From: Devosia sp. Leaf420
GTDB taxonomy: Bacteria; Pseudomonadota; Alphaproteobacteria; Rhizobiales; Devosiaceae
Reading direction: 5' to 3'
Assembly (NCBI RefSeq): GCF_001425445.1
Contig: NZ_LMQU01000009.1
Span: 141,817-205,816, forward strand
Length of the DNA: 64,000 nt
Shown: positions 1 to 8,552 of the stretch, piece by piece
How the letters are laid out: every line of letters starts with the position of its first letter
How positions within the stretch are numbered: the first letter of the stretch is position 1
Notes under the pieces: generated by a model
The model's database searches: none
Told to the model about the DNA's origin: nothing
Seen by the model: the letters and a program-made list of their open reading frames with translations, nothing else
Made by a program: the position numbers and the translations under genes

Positions 1-28
1 GCAGTTTGACGCCTGAGGTGGCACTCAT
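1..28 (-). CDS. 5' end of an unidentified gene cut by the window edge
   Basis: An ATG on the minus strand (reverse complement of 26-28) overlaps the TGA of the ArsR-type gene in an ATGA arrangement and opens a frame reading M-S-A-T-S-G-V-K-L before the window ends. Genes translationally coupled behind ArsR regulators of this kind often encode AHSA1/SRPBCC proteins, but nine residues cannot show that. The four-base overlap makes a coupled gene likely; its identity is unknown. Confidence 0.45.
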
Positions 29-348
29 TGGTCCATCCTTCCGAGCAGATCCTCGAGCGCATCGAAACGCTTGTGCCAAAAGTCATTCATCTCGCGCGTC
101 CAATCGGCGAGGGGGCTAAGCGCAGCGGTTCGGGCGCGATAGTGGGTTTGGCGCCCATTGACGCGTCCTTCGACGAGGCCGGCATCACGCAGAATTCCAA
201 GGTGTTTCGAGACCACCGGCTGGGACACGCCTGCACCACTGGTCAGAACGACGACCGTGCACTCGCCCTCACGGCAGAGGCGCTCGAAAAGGGCGCGCCG
301 CGTCGGATCCGCCAAGGCCTTGAAGAGAGTGTCGGTCGCGAGCTGCAA
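25..348 (-). CDS. ArsR-family winged-helix transcriptional regulator
   Basis: A 107-residue protein made almost entirely of an ArsR-type winged helix. The start (residues 5-30) has the family phrase F-K-A-L-A-D-P-T-R-R. The recognition helix is around residues 42-58 (S-Q-P-V-V-S-K-H-L), and the wing follows with R-V-N-G-R-Q-T-H-Y-R. No cysteine pair of the ArsR/SmtB metal-sensing type is visible, so it is probably not a classical metal sensor. It overlaps the next gene by ATGA, and such regulator plus SRPBCC pairs are common, with the regulator usually repressing its own operon. The target is unknown. Confidence 0.85.
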   Translation of the reverse strand: MQLATDTLFKALADPTRRALFERLCREGECTVVVLTSGAGVSQPVVSKHLGILRDAGLVEGRVNGRQTHYRARTAALSPLADWTREMNDFWHKRFDALEDLLGRMDQ

Positions 349-590
349 AATACATATCCATTTGGCTATGGATTATTCATAGCTCCGCGACTATTTGTCG
401 TCAAGGCACCACGATGATGCGAGGCCACTGCAAAATTACTTAGCTTGAGGTGACGTCCCGCAGAGATATCGAAGTCACTATCCTCCTGACAGCAAGAGAA
501 GAAAAATAGAAATTGATGTAATTGAGGGTGGCTGCTGAACATCTCATTTACATCCTTGCCGCATTGTTTGGCTGAGGCTGGGGTGCTGAA

Positions 591-2426
591 ATGACGGGCG
601 GGGAAACAGAGCAGCTTTTGCGGCTGCAGACCGAGGTTCTGGAGGCGGTGGCGCAAGGCGAGACTTTGCCTGCAATTGCCCGGATGCTTTGTCTGCGCGC
701 CGAGCAATTGGCGCCCGGTGTCATCTGCTCGATTTTGCTGGTCGAAGATGGTGTGGTGCTTCGGCCTCTGGCGGCGCCTACTTTGCCACAGGTCTATACC
801 GATAAGATTGATGGTTTGAAGGCGGGGCCCAAGGCCGGTTCGTGCGGCACGGCGGTCTATCACAAGACGGAAGTTGTCGTTTCCGACATTGCGATAGATC
901 CGCTCTGGGACAGTTTTCGTGCCCATGCCGAGCCGCATGGTTTGCGCGCCTGTTGGTCGAACCCCATCATCAACCATGCCGGCCGCGTCGTCGCGACATT
1001 TGCCTTTTACTATCGCGAGCCGCGCGGGCCATCCGATCTGGAGCGCGATATCGTTGCGACCTGCGTGCATCTTTGCGCACTCGCAATCGAACATGAGCGT
1101 ATCCGCGAGCGCAATTTCCGGCTCGCCTATTTCGATGTCTTGACCGGGCTCGCCAATCGCGGCCGTTTCAACCAGCTTCTCTCCGACGTGATCGACGACG
1201 AACAGCCCTTTGGCTTGATCCTTCTCGATATCGATCACCTGAAATCGGTCAATGACACGATTGGCCACGCCGCAGGCGACCGGCTGATCGCGACGGTTGC
1301 GGCGCGCCTCAATTCTGTAAACGACAAGCTGGTGCCGTGCCGGCTCGGCGGCGACGAATTCGCCGTTATCGTGCGCGGTTGCGATAGCCATGAGCTGCTT
1401 GAACACTGGGGCAGTCTACTATGCGACGCGGCGACCGGCATGGTGGAGATGGGCGGGCAGACTTTTGAAGCGCATGTCACCATGGGTGGCGCGCTGTTCG
1501 GGGTAGATGGCATTACGGCCAGCACGCTGATCCAGAATGCCGATTTCGCGCTTTATCACGCCAAGCAAGCCCGCCGCGGCGGCTATATGGCTTTCCATTC
1601 CGATCTCCGCACCCAGATGACGCATCGCCATGCGATGGTGCGAGAGGTCGATCAGGCACTGCTCGAGAACCGCATCGAGCCGCACTATCAGCCCATCGTC
1701 AACATCACGACCAATCAGATCGTCGGCCTTGAAGCCTTGGCGCGCTTGCGCATGCCGGATGGCGCTGTGATCTCGGCGGGTCAGTTTCACACCGCGCTCA
1801 GCGATCCGCGGATTGCCTATGAGATGACCGGACAGATGCTGACCCAGGTGGCGCGCGACATGCGCCATTGGCTCGATGTCGGGCTCAATTTCCAGCATGT
1901 CGGGGTCAATGTCACGACCGGGGATTTTCTCCGCGGCGATCTTGCCGACCGCATCATCGACATATTCGGCCGCGCTTCGGTGCCGCTCAGCCATATCGTG
2001 CTCGAGGTCAACGAGGCCGTCTTCATGGGCGGCAGCGACAAGATCGTGCCGAATGCCGTCGAGGCCTTGCGGGCGCGCGGCATTCTCGTGGCGCTTGACG
2101 ATTTCGGTACCGGTTTCGCGTCGCTGACGCATCTTCTCAGTTTTCCGGTCGATATCATCAAGATCGACCGGTCCTTCGTCACGCGGCTTGGGGTCGATGG
2201 ACCGAGCGAGGCGCTGGTGTCGGGGATCGTCGATATCGCGCACAAGCTCGATATGCGCACCGTGGCCGAAGGGGTCGAGCGTGAGGAGCAGGCCGAGATG
2301 CTCCGCCGTCTCGGCTGCAATCTGGCACAGGGCTATCTCTATGCAAGGCCGGTCCCGGCGCGGGTCTGCACCAGCATGCTCGAAGCCTATGGGCAAACGC
2401 CGGGCGACAGCCGCAAGACTGCCTGA
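591..2426 (+). CDS. GAF-GGDEF-EAL bifunctional c-di-GMP signalling protein
   Basis: A 611-residue, apparently cytoplasmic protein with no clear membrane segment. Domains in order: GAF sensor (about 10-165), GGDEF diguanylate cyclase (about 175-335, intact GGDEF at 253-257) and EAL phosphodiesterase (about 350-600, E-A-L at 381-383, with D-D-F-G-T-G and E-G-V-E-R-E further on). The inhibitory RxxD site expected five residues before GGDEF is absent (D-K-L-V instead), so product inhibition of the cyclase is unlikely. Both catalytic signatures look complete, so it could make or degrade c-di-GMP. It stands alone upstream of tctCBA with about 110 bases between them. Whether one activity dominates cannot be told from sequence. 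Confidence 0.9.
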   Translation: MTGGETEQLLRLQTEVLEAVAQGETLPAIARMLCLRAEQLAPGVICSILLVEDGVVLRPLAAPTLPQVYTDKIDGLKAGPKAGSCGTAVYHKTEVVVSDIAIDPLWDSFRAHAEPHGLRACWSNPIINHAGRVVATFAFYYREPRGPSDLERDIVATCVHLCALAIEHERIRERNFRLAYFDVLTGLANRGRFNQLLSDVIDDEQPFGLILLDIDHLKSVNDTIGHAAGDRLIATVAARLNSVNDKLVPCRLGGDEFAVIVRGCDSHELLEHWGSLLCDAATGMVEMGGQTFEAHVTMGGALFGVDGITASTLIQNADFALYHAKQARRGGYMAFHSDLRTQMTHRHAMVREVDQALLENRIEPHYQPIVNITTNQIVGLEALARLRMPDGAVISAGQFHTALSDPRIAYEMTGQMLTQVARDMRHWLDVGLNFQHVGVNVTTGDFLRGDLADRIIDIFGRASVPLSHIVLEVNEAVFMGGSDKIVPNAVEALRARGILVALDDFGTGFASLTHLLSFPVDIIKIDRSFVTRLGVDGPSEALVSGIVDIAHKLDMRTVAEGVEREEQAEMLRRLGCNLAQGYLYARPVPARVCTSMLEAYGQTPGDSRKTA

Positions 2427-2534
2427 AGCGGGAAACTTGTCCTCCCAAAGCTGGTGACAGGACGATGACAGGGAGCAGCGCATAGACTGCCTCTCACGAA
2501 CGCAACGTCGTTCGCCTTTGTTCTGGGAGGATCT

Positions 2535-3479
2535 ATGAACAAGCTGCTTCTCGCGGCGCTGGTTTCCGGCGCCCTGTCCGTGTCCGCATTCGCGGCCGAC
2601 TATACCATCATGGCCCCTGCGGCCCCCGGCGGCGGCTGGGACCAGACCGCCCGCTCCATGCAGGAGGCCATGACGGCCGATGGCATTTCGGGCAATGTGC
2701 AGGTGACCAACGTTCCTGGCGCCGGCGGGACCATCGGTCTCGCCCAGTTCGCAACGCAGGACGCGGGCAATCCCGACGCCCTGATCGTCGGTGGTTATGT
2801 GATGGTTGGCGCCATCCTGACCAATATGGCCCCCGTCACCCTCAACGACGTGACCCCGATTGCGCGCCTTACCGGCGAAGCCGTCGCCATCGTCGTGCCC
2901 GCCGCTTCCGACATCCAGACGCTTGATGATCTCATCGCCAAGCTCAAGGAAAATACCGGCGCCGTTTCCTGGGCCGGTGGTTCGGCTGGTGGCGTCGACC
3001 ACATCACGGCTGGCCTCATCGCCAAGACCATTGGCGTCGATCCGACTCAGGTCAACTACATCGCCTATTCCGGTGGTGGCGAAGCGCTGGCCGCGATCCT
3101 GGGCAATCAGGTGACGGTTGGCATTTCCGGCATCAGCGAATTCTCCTCGCAGATCGCAGCCGGCGAACTGCGTCTCCTCGCCGTCTCCTCCGAAGATCGC
3201 GTGCCGGGCATCGATGGCCCGACGCTCAAGGAAGCCGGCGTTGATCTCGCTGTGCAGAACTGGCGCATGGTCGCTGCTGCGCCCGGGATCACCGACGAGC
3301 AGAAGGCGTCGATCACCGCAGACATCAAGAAGATGGCTGAATCGGACGCTTGGAAGAAGACGCTCGAAACCAAGGGCTGGGTCGATACCTACCTCGATGG
3401 CGAAGCCTTCGACACGCAGCTGGCAGCGGATATCTCGGCCACCGAGGCTATCCTGAAAGACATTGGCCTGGTGCAATGA
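2535..3479 (+). CDS. tctC: Tripartite tricarboxylate transporter, periplasmic substrate-binding protein TctC
   Basis: A 314-residue Bug/TctC-family periplasmic protein. An N-terminal signal peptide ends near S-A-F-A-A (about residue 20). The mature part begins with the family phrase Y-T-I-M-A-P-A-A-P-G-G-G-W-D-Q-T-A-R, followed by V-P-G-A-G-G-T and W-A-G-G-S-A-G-G. A strong ribosome site (GGGAGG) lies just before the ATG. Its stop overlaps the tctB start in an ATGA arrangement, so tctCBA is one operon. TctC captures a carboxylate for the TctAB carrier. The ligand (citrate, tricarballylate, aromatic acid or other) is not predictable from the family alone. Confidence 0.92.
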   Translation: MNKLLLAALVSGALSVSAFAADYTIMAPAAPGGGWDQTARSMQEAMTADGISGNVQVTNVPGAGGTIGLAQFATQDAGNPDALIVGGYVMVGAILTNMAPVTLNDVTPIARLTGEAVAIVVPAASDIQTLDDLIAKLKENTGAVSWAGGSAGGVDHITAGLIAKTIGVDPTQVNYIAYSGGGEALAAILGNQVTVGISGISEFSSQIAAGELRLLAVSSEDRVPGIDGPTLKEAGVDLAVQNWRMVAAAPGITDEQKASITADIKKMAESDAWKKTLETKGWVDTYLDGEAFDTQLAADISATEAILKDIGLVQ

Positions 3480-3973
3480 GCGCTGGCGAAATCAACAGCA
3501 CGCGCCGCCCCGATGGGGCGGCGCTCGTCATCGCGGTCATTCTGGCCGCCATTTCGATCATCATCTTCTGGCAAACCAGCCAGATGCGCGTGCCCCCCGT
3601 GCAGCAGCGCGTCGGCCCGACAGTGTTTCCCTATGTGGTAGCGACCAGTCTCGCATTCCTTGCCATCGGCACGGTTTTCTCCGCTTTCCGCAATGGTTTT
3701 CCGGCGCGCAGCAAGGATGAGTTCGGCCCCATCGCCTGGATCGTCGGCGGCCTCGTCGCGCAGATTCTCTTGCTTTCGATCGCAGGCTTCTCGATTGCCA
3801 CTGGCGTCTTGTTCGCGCTGACCGCAAAAGGCTTTGGCCGCGCCCCGCTTTGGCAGACCATCCCGATCGGCGTCGTCTTTGCGTTTATCGTCTGGTTTCT
3901 CTTTGCTCGCGGGCTGCAGCTCTCGCTGCCGCAAGGTCCGCTCGAGCGCTTGCTGACCACGGGGAGTTTCTGA
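3476..3973 (+). CDS. tctB: Tripartite tricarboxylate transporter small membrane subunit TctB
   Basis: A 165-residue protein with about four membrane segments, as in the TctB family. The chosen start (M-S-A-G-E-I-N-S) overlaps the tctC stop by four bases; the frame is open further upstream, but that would be an unlikely deep overlap. Helices lie around residues 14-34, 45-65, 80-115 and 120-145. It is the small subunit that pairs with TctA. Low sequence conservation is normal for TctB, so the call rests partly on its position between tctC and tctA. Confidence 0.88.
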   Translation: MSAGEINSTRRPDGAALVIAVILAAISIIIFWQTSQMRVPPVQQRVGPTVFPYVVATSLAFLAIGTVFSAFRNGFPARSKDEFGPIAWIVGGLVAQILLLSIAGFSIATGVLFALTAKGFGRAPLWQTIPIGVVFAFIVWFLFARGLQLSLPQGPLERLLTTGSF

Positions 3974-3978
3974 AAAAA

Positions 3979-5526
3979 ATGGGAACTTTCGAACTTCTCG
4001 CCCAGGGCCTTATAGCGGCTCTGCAGGTGCAGAACCTCCTTTATGCGCTAATTGGCGTGACCCTCGGCACGGCCGTCGGCGTTCTCCCCGGCATCGGGCC
4101 GGCGCTGACCGTGGCGCTGCTTCTGCCCGTCACCTATAAGCTCGATCCGGCCGGTTCGCTGATCATGTTTGCCGGCATCTATTACGGCGGCATGTACGGC
4201 GGCTCGACGACCTCGATCCTCCTCAACACGCCGGGCGAAAGCGCCTCGATCGTCACCGCGCTCGAGGGCAACAAGATGGCCCGCAGGGGAAGGGGAGGTC
4301 CTGCGCTGGCGACAGCGGCCATTGGCTCCTTTGTCGCCGGGTTGATCGCCACGCTTGGCCTTGCCTTCGTCGCGCCCTTCGTCGTCAAATTTGCGCTGGC
4401 TTTCGGCCCTGCAGATTATTTCGCGCTGATGGTTTTGGCCTTCATCACCGTCTCTGCTGCCTTCGGCGACAGCGCGCTGCGCGGCCTGACTGCGCTCTTT
4501 ATCGGGCTTGGCCTCGGGCTCATCGGCATCGACCAGCAGACGGGCCAGACCCGCCTGGCCTTTGGCGTGCTCGATCTACTCGACGGCATCGAAGTGACGA
4601 CGCTCGCCGTGGCGCTCTTTGCCATCGGTGAAACGCTGAAAACCGCGACCGATCCCGAGCAGATCAAGGCCGAGGTCATGGCGGTCAAGGGTTCGGTCTG
4701 GATGACGATCGACGACTGGAAACGCTCCTGGGCTTCCTGGCTGCGCGGCACCTTCATCGGCTTCCCGATCGGCGCCATGCCGGCCGGCGGCGCCGATGTC
4801 GCAAGCTTCCTCTCTTATTCGGCCGAAAAGACCTTTGCCAAGAATCCAGAGGAATTCGGCCATGGCGCCATCGAAGGCGTCGCAGGTCCGGAAGCCGCCA
4901 ACAATGCTTCGGCCGCCGGGACGCTCGTGCCGCTCTTGACCCTCGGCCTGCCGACGACGGCAACCGCGGCGATCATGCTCGCCGGTTTCCAGCAGTTCGG
5001 CCTCCAGCCCGGACCATTGTTGTTCGCCAACAATGCGCCGCTCGTCTGGTCGCTGATCGCGAGCCTGCTCATCGCCAATTTCATGTTGCTGGTGCTCAAC
5101 CTGCCGCTGATCGGACTTTGGGTAAAGCTGCTCACCATTCCAAAACCCTGGCTCTATGCTGGCATTCTGGTCTTTGCGACGCTCGGTACGCTGGGCGCCA
5201 ATGGGGCCATGTCCATGGGTTTTGGCCCAGTGCGCATTTCGTTTGAACTGGTGCTGCTGCTGGTCTTCGGCATTCTCGGCTATCTCCTCCGCCGCTTTGG
5301 CTATCCGATCGCGCCGGTGGTCGTGGGACTGATCCTTGGGCCCATGGCCGAGCAGCAATTGCGCCGCGCGCTCTCGATCAGCCAGGGTGATCCCGGCATT
5401 CTCTTCCACTCGCCGATCTCGCTGGTGCTCTATGCCCTGGCGATCATCGCCGTGGCACTGCCCTTCATCCTCCGCATGCGCGGTAAGGGTGATGTGCTGA
5501 ATCAGTTGGCGAGCGACGAAGATTGA
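3979..5526 (+). CDS. tctA: Tripartite tricarboxylate transporter large membrane subunit TctA
   Basis: A 515-residue polytopic inner-membrane protein. The start [10 protein letters not shown] lies 5 bases after the tctB stop. The TctA signatures are clear: [11 protein letters not shown] near residue 37, [20 protein letters not shown] near 70-90, and a second repeat with [11 protein letters not shown] and [10 protein letters not shown] near 300-330. It forms the ion-driven transport channel with TctB and takes substrate from TctC. No TctDE-type regulator lies beside the operon; a TctDE-like system is found at 37.3-40.6 kb. Family assignment is very secure. Confidence 0.95.
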   Translation: MGTFELLAQGLIAALQVQNLLYALIGVTLGTAVGVLPGIGPALTVALLLPVTYKLDPAGSLIMFAGIYYGGMYGGSTTSILLNTPGESASIVTALEGNKMARRGRGGPALATAAIGSFVAGLIATLGLAFVAPFVVKFALAFGPADYFALMVLAFITVSAAFGDSALRGLTALFIGLGLGLIGIDQQTGQTRLAFGVLDLLDGIEVTTLAVALFAIGETLKTATDPEQIKAEVMAVKGSVWMTIDDWKRSWASWLRGTFIGFPIGAMPAGGADVASFLSYSAEKTFAKNPEEFGHGAIEGVAGPEAANNASAAGTLVPLLTLGLPTTATAAIMLAGFQQFGLQPGPLLFANNAPLVWSLIASLLIANFMLLVLNLPLIGLWVKLLTIPKPWLYAGILVFATLGTLGANGAMSMGFGPVRISFELVLLLVFGILGYLLRRFGYPIAPVVVGLILGPMAEQQLRRALSISQGDPGILFHSPISLVLYALAIIAVALPFILRMRGKGDVLNQLASDED

Positions 5527-5592
5527 TCACTTAGGCTCGGCCTTCATGGCCGGGCTCTCTTAGACGTGCGCTGACGTCCCCTAAACCCCTAT

Positions 5593-5664
5593 TGTCACCC
5601 CGGGCTCGACCCGGGGCCCATCCTGAGATCTCAGGATGGATCCCGGCTCAAAGCCAAGATGACA
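5593..5664. repeat. REP-like palindromic intergenic element
   Basis: The element starts TGTCACCCCGGG and ends in TGACA, so its tips are inverted. Inside are a hairpin (CCCCGGGctcgaCCCGGGG) and a perfect 20-base palindrome, CATCCTGAGATCTCAGGATG. Elements of this build are scattered between genes in many alphaproteobacteria. It sits after tctA, in the gap before the convergent small gene, and could also end tctCBA transcription. This element and the terminator at 5741-5791 are all that the 340-base gap holds. Confidence 0.75.
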
Positions 5665-5740
5665 GCGGTGGCCCGCTAAGGCTTCTACGATCTCTTCCCC
5701 GCCATGCACCTGACGCATGGACGAATTACCCCAAATACCC

Positions 5741-5791
5741 GAAAAAAACAAAAGCCCGGAGGCCAGGGAGGGAGACTGGCATCCGGGCTTT
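5741..5791 (-). terminator. Rho-independent terminator of the 56-residue small gene
   Basis: Read on the minus strand, a 10-base stem AAAGCCCGGA pairs with TCCGGGCTTT. The loop has its own GCCAG/CTGGC extension, and the stem is followed by TTTTGTTTTTTTC. It begins about 78 bases past the stop of the small gene at 5869-6039 and faces the end of tctA. Confidence 0.85.
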
Positions 5792-5868
5792 CTGTGTCGG
5801 CTACTTGCGCTGCAGGTCGCCTGGCGTTTTACCGGAGTAAAAGCCAGGAGGTTGGCGCCCTGCGCAGC

Positions 5869-6039
5869 TTAGTGGCCGTTCGATGGGAAGTCGGTCGGGT
5901 TGATGCCGAGGGTCCGCAGGTGCTTGGCCTTGGGCGCCCGGCCTCCTTCGACGGCAGCCGAAACCGCGACGGCACTGCCGAAAACGGTGACGAAGGTGTC
6001 GAGGGTCGCAAAGAACTTGTTCTTGCGCGGGGTGCTCAT
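5869..6039 (-). CDS. Small conserved alphaproteobacterial protein of unknown function, 56 residues
   Basis: The start M-S-T-P-R-K-N-K-F-F is chosen because an AGGAGA site lies 6-8 bases upstream; an upstream in-frame ATG at 6090 lacks such a site. The protein has a short helix (residues 8-30, with F-V-T-V-F-G-S-A-V-A-V-S-A-A-V-E), then G-G-R-A-P-K-A-K-H-L-R-T-L-G-I. This ending resembles short rhizobial proteins that share an R-x-L-x-x-L-G-I tail (recollection, not a search). It has its own ribosome site and terminator, which suggests a real monocistronic gene. Function unknown. Confidence 0.7.
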   Translation of the reverse strand: MSTPRKNKFFATLDTFVTVFGSAVAVSAAVEGGRAPKAKHLRTLGINPTDFPSNGH

Positions 6040-6110
6040 GGTGGTCTCCTGTACTGGACCCTGGATCATCCCGGGCCGCTTCCATGACACCTAAATGAGC
6101 CTTGATGGCC

Positions 6111-6635
6111 TCAAGCGGTAGTGCGGCTAACCTCAGTCCAGCTATGCGCTGGGCGAATGGGGAAAGAACCGGAGGGCGCGAGGCGCTTGTTGAGATAGAC
6201 CGTCGTGCCGCCCATGAAGGCTTCGGTCTGCTCCACCTCATAGCCGAGCTTTTGATAGAGCGCGACATTGCTCGTAAAGGCGGCATTGGTCAGCAGGCGA
6301 ATGGTATCGAGCTCGGCGTGGCGCGCCAGCTGTTCGGCAAGGATCATCAGCGACTGGCCGTGGCCGCGACGCTGGTGGTGCGGATGAACGGCGAGGTTTT
6401 CGATCCAGAGATGATCGGCGCAGGGGCAGGTCTGGAGAAGGCCGGCAAGCTGACCATCGACCGTCAGCAGATCGAAGCGGAAATCATGGATGGCTTCGCT
6501 ATAGTCGGCGAGCATTGGACGCGGTTCGCGGCCGATAACGGGTGTCCACTTGGCATAGGCAGCCCGAACGAGCGAGCGAATAGCCGGTGCGTCTTCCGGG
6601 GTGGCCGTTCTGAAGGCGACGAACTGAGGAGGCAT
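6111..6635 (-). CDS. GNAT-family N-acetyltransferase
   Basis: A 174-residue GNAT protein. Strand beta-4 and motif A are clear: L-W-I-E-N-L-A-V-H-P-H-H-Q-R-R-G-H-G-Q-S at about 76-95, holding the acetyl-CoA pyrophosphate loop (Q-R-R-G-H-G). Motif B follows with L-L-T-N-A-A-F-T-S-N-V-A-L-Y-Q-K-L-G-Y at about 115-133. The C-terminus is about 15 residues longer than a minimal GNAT fold. It is convergent with nothing and lies alone. The substrate (small molecule amine or protein N-terminus) is not predictable. Confidence 0.85.
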   Translation of the reverse strand: MPPQFVAFRTATPEDAPAIRSLVRAAYAKWTPVIGREPRPMLADYSEAIHDFRFDLLTVDGQLAGLLQTCPCADHLWIENLAVHPHHQRRGHGQSLMILAEQLARHAELDTIRLLTNAAFTSNVALYQKLGYEVEQTEAFMGGTTVYLNKRLAPSGSFPIRPAHSWTEVSRTTA

Positions 6636-6795
6636 AAAGCAAATTCCGAAAACTAACGACCTGCCGAACGGTTGGCGCCTCTATGCATGAGTCGAATGAC
6701 GGGGTGACGAACCCCGCCCATTCGCGCCTGCACGCGCCTTAGTTCGACTTGAACTCGCAAACAAAACGCCGAAGTTCCAAACCGGATGCATGTTG

Positions 6796-6807
6796 ACAAA
6801 TATTTGT
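6796..6807. promoter_or_regulatory. Palindrome ACAAATATTTGT upstream of the GNAT gene, possible operator
   Basis: A perfect 12-base palindrome in an AT-rich patch (TTGACAAATATTTGTTTC) about 160 bases upstream of the GNAT start. Apart from this and the hemA terminator, the 310-base gap shows no gene. A MarR- or TetR-type operator is possible, but no regulator gene is adjacent. Confidence 0.3.
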
Positions 6808-6887
6808 TTCAGTTGATGTTTTTGCAGTTTTGAGGGCTTGACCGGAGTTCGGGTCGTCCCGGCACCGCGGGATTCGAGACTAGCAGC

Positions 6888-6918
6888 CCAAAAGAAAATC
6901 CCCGCTTTCGCGGGGATT
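6888..6918 (-). terminator. Rho-independent terminator of hemA
   Basis: On the minus strand AATCCCCGC-GAAA-GCGGGGATT is followed by TTCTTTT, starting about 30 bases after the hemA stop. The stem core matches the CCCCGCGAAAGCGGGG type also seen in the repeat at 24776. Confidence 0.88.
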
Positions 6919-6946
6919 GCTGCAGACTGGAGAGACGTGGAGGCTG

Positions 6947-8227
6947 TTAGCCGCCAAGGCTGGGCAGGGTCAGATCGCCCGAGGTCAGCTTGCTGGCCGT
7001 GATCGCGGCATCGGCCTTTTCGCGCGGCAATTCGAGGCTGGTCCAGACGCTGACGAGCGCATGGCGCAGCTCGAAGATCATCTCGTCGGTGTGGAGCGGG
7101 GTCGGCGTGATGCGCAGGCGCTCCGTGCCCTTGGGGACGGTCGGGTAGTTGATCGGCTGGATATAGATATTGTGCTTGTCGAGCAGCATGTCGCTCGCAG
7201 CCTTCACAGCCCGCGCATCGCCCACGATCAGCGGCACGATATGGGTCGAGGTTTCCATCACGGGCAGGCCGGCATCGGCCAAGATCGCCTTGGTCAGCCG
7301 CGCCTGACGCTGATGCATCATGCGCTCCTGGCCATTGCCCTTGAGGTGTTCGATCGAGGCGCGCGCGGCGGCGCAGAGCGCGGGGGGCAGGGCGGTGGTA
7401 AAAATGAATTCGGGCGCATAAGAGCGCACGGCATCGATAATGGCCTTATTGGCAGCGATATAGCCGCCCATGACGCCAAAACCCTTGGCCAATGTGCCTT
7501 CGATGACGTCGATGCGCTCCATCAACCCGTCGCGTTCGGCAATGCCGCCGCCGCGCGGGCCATACATGCCCACGGCATGGACTTCGTCGATATAGGTCAG
7601 CGCGCCGAATTCCTGGGCGAGATCGCAGATTTCCTTGATCGGGGCGATATCGCCATCCATCGAATAGACGGATTCGAAGGCGATCAGCTTTGGCCGCTTG
7701 CGATCGACTTGGGCGAGCAGTTCGCGAAGATGGGCGACATCATTGTGCCGGAAAATCTTCTTTTCCATACCGGACTGGCGCACGCCCTGGATCATCGAGG
7801 CGTGGTTGAGCTGATCGGAAAAGATTACGCAATCGGGGAGAAGCCGCGCAATGGTCGAGAGCGCTGCTTCATTTGAGACGAAGCCCGAGGTGAAGACGAG
7901 GGCCGCTTCCTTGCGGTGAAGGTCCGCGAGCGACCGCTCAAGCTCGACCAGCGGGCGATTGGTGCCCGAAATATTGCGCGTGCCGCCGGCGCCGACGCCG
8001 AGCTTGCCCGCCGTTTCCTGCATCGCCTTCACGACTTTATCGTGCTGGCCCATGCCGAGATAATCGTTGGAGCACCAGATGGTGATTTCGCGGGCATTGT
8101 CGGCATCGTCGCGATAGAGCGCCTTGGGGAAGCGACCGGCGATGCGCTCGAGATCGGCAAAAACGCGATAGCGCTTTTCCGCCCGCAGCGTGTCCACTGC
8201 ATCCTCGAAAATACCGCGATAGTCCAT
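6947..8227 (-). CDS. hemA: 5-aminolevulinate synthase (C4 pathway)
   Basis: A 426-residue PLP enzyme of the alpha-oxoamine synthase family. It condenses glycine and succinyl-CoA to 5-aminolevulinate, the first step of heme synthesis in alphaproteobacteria. The start M-D-Y-R-G-I-F is preferred over an upstream ATG because an AAAGGAA site precedes it and known HemA proteins start here. Visible signatures: [10 protein letters not shown] near 50, [10 protein letters not shown] near 85, [12 protein letters not shown] with the PLP-pairing Asp, and the Schiff-base lysine in G-T-L-A-K-G-F-G-V near 248. The gene is monocistronic with its own terminator. An FNR/FixK-type box lies about 90 bases upstream. 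Confidence 0.96.
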   Translation of the reverse strand: MDYRGIFEDAVDTLRAEKRYRVFADLERIAGRFPKALYRDDADNAREITIWCSNDYLGMGQHDKVVKAMQETAGKLGVGAGGTRNISGTNRPLVELERSLADLHRKEAALVFTSGFVSNEAALSTIARLLPDCVIFSDQLNHASMIQGVRQSGMEKKIFRHNDVAHLRELLAQVDRKRPKLIAFESVYSMDGDIAPIKEICDLAQEFGALTYIDEVHAVGMYGPRGGGIAERDGLMERIDVIEGTLAKGFGVMGGYIAANKAIIDAVRSYAPEFIFTTALPPALCAAARASIEHLKGNGQERMMHQRQARLTKAILADAGLPVMETSTHIVPLIVGDARAVKAASDMLLDKHNIYIQPINYPTVPKGTERLRITPTPLHTDEMIFELRHALVSVWTSLELPREKADAAITASKLTSGDLTLPSLGG

Positions 8228-8313
8228 GGGTCGTTCCTTTACGCCTGCCGGTGGGGTCGGCAGGAATGCCATTCTGGCTCCGTCGCACCTTCACTAGAAG
8301 CGGCAAGCCCGAT

Positions 8314-8327
8314 TTGACATAGGTCAA
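8314..8327. promoter_or_regulatory. FNR/FixK-type box upstream of hemA
   Basis: TTGACATAGGTCAA matches TTGA-N6-TCAA exactly and is symmetric over five bases each side (TTGAC/GTCAA). Its centre is about 93 bases upstream of the hemA start. Oxygen-responsive Crp/Fnr regulators (FnrL, FixK) are known to control hemA in several alphaproteobacteria. Because the region is divergent, the site could also act on the acyltransferase gene at 8553. The remaining roughly 325 bases between the two genes show no other feature. Confidence 0.7.
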
Positions 8328-8552
8328 TTCGACGCGCGGACTAAAGACACATGTCCGCTATTCGAGAACCATTCTAAAGTTTTGAGGGTGATCTGCCAAC
8401 TGGTGAATTGCCCCGTTGACGCAGTTTGGCCAGAGCGCTTTTTCGCGATGCGATCACTCCTTTTATGGTGCTCCAGCCACCCCGTTGCAGGAACGTCCGG
8501 ACTGCGCTTAAATCCCCTCTGTGCCAAGGGGGAACGGCACGGAGGGGACATC

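Noticed and set aside
1419..3476. A 685-codon open frame on the minus strand opposite the GGDEF-EAL and tctC genes
   Set aside because: It lies antisense to two clear genes and is rich in Arg, Gly, His and Asp, as expected for the complementary strand of high-GC coding DNA; no domain is recognisable.
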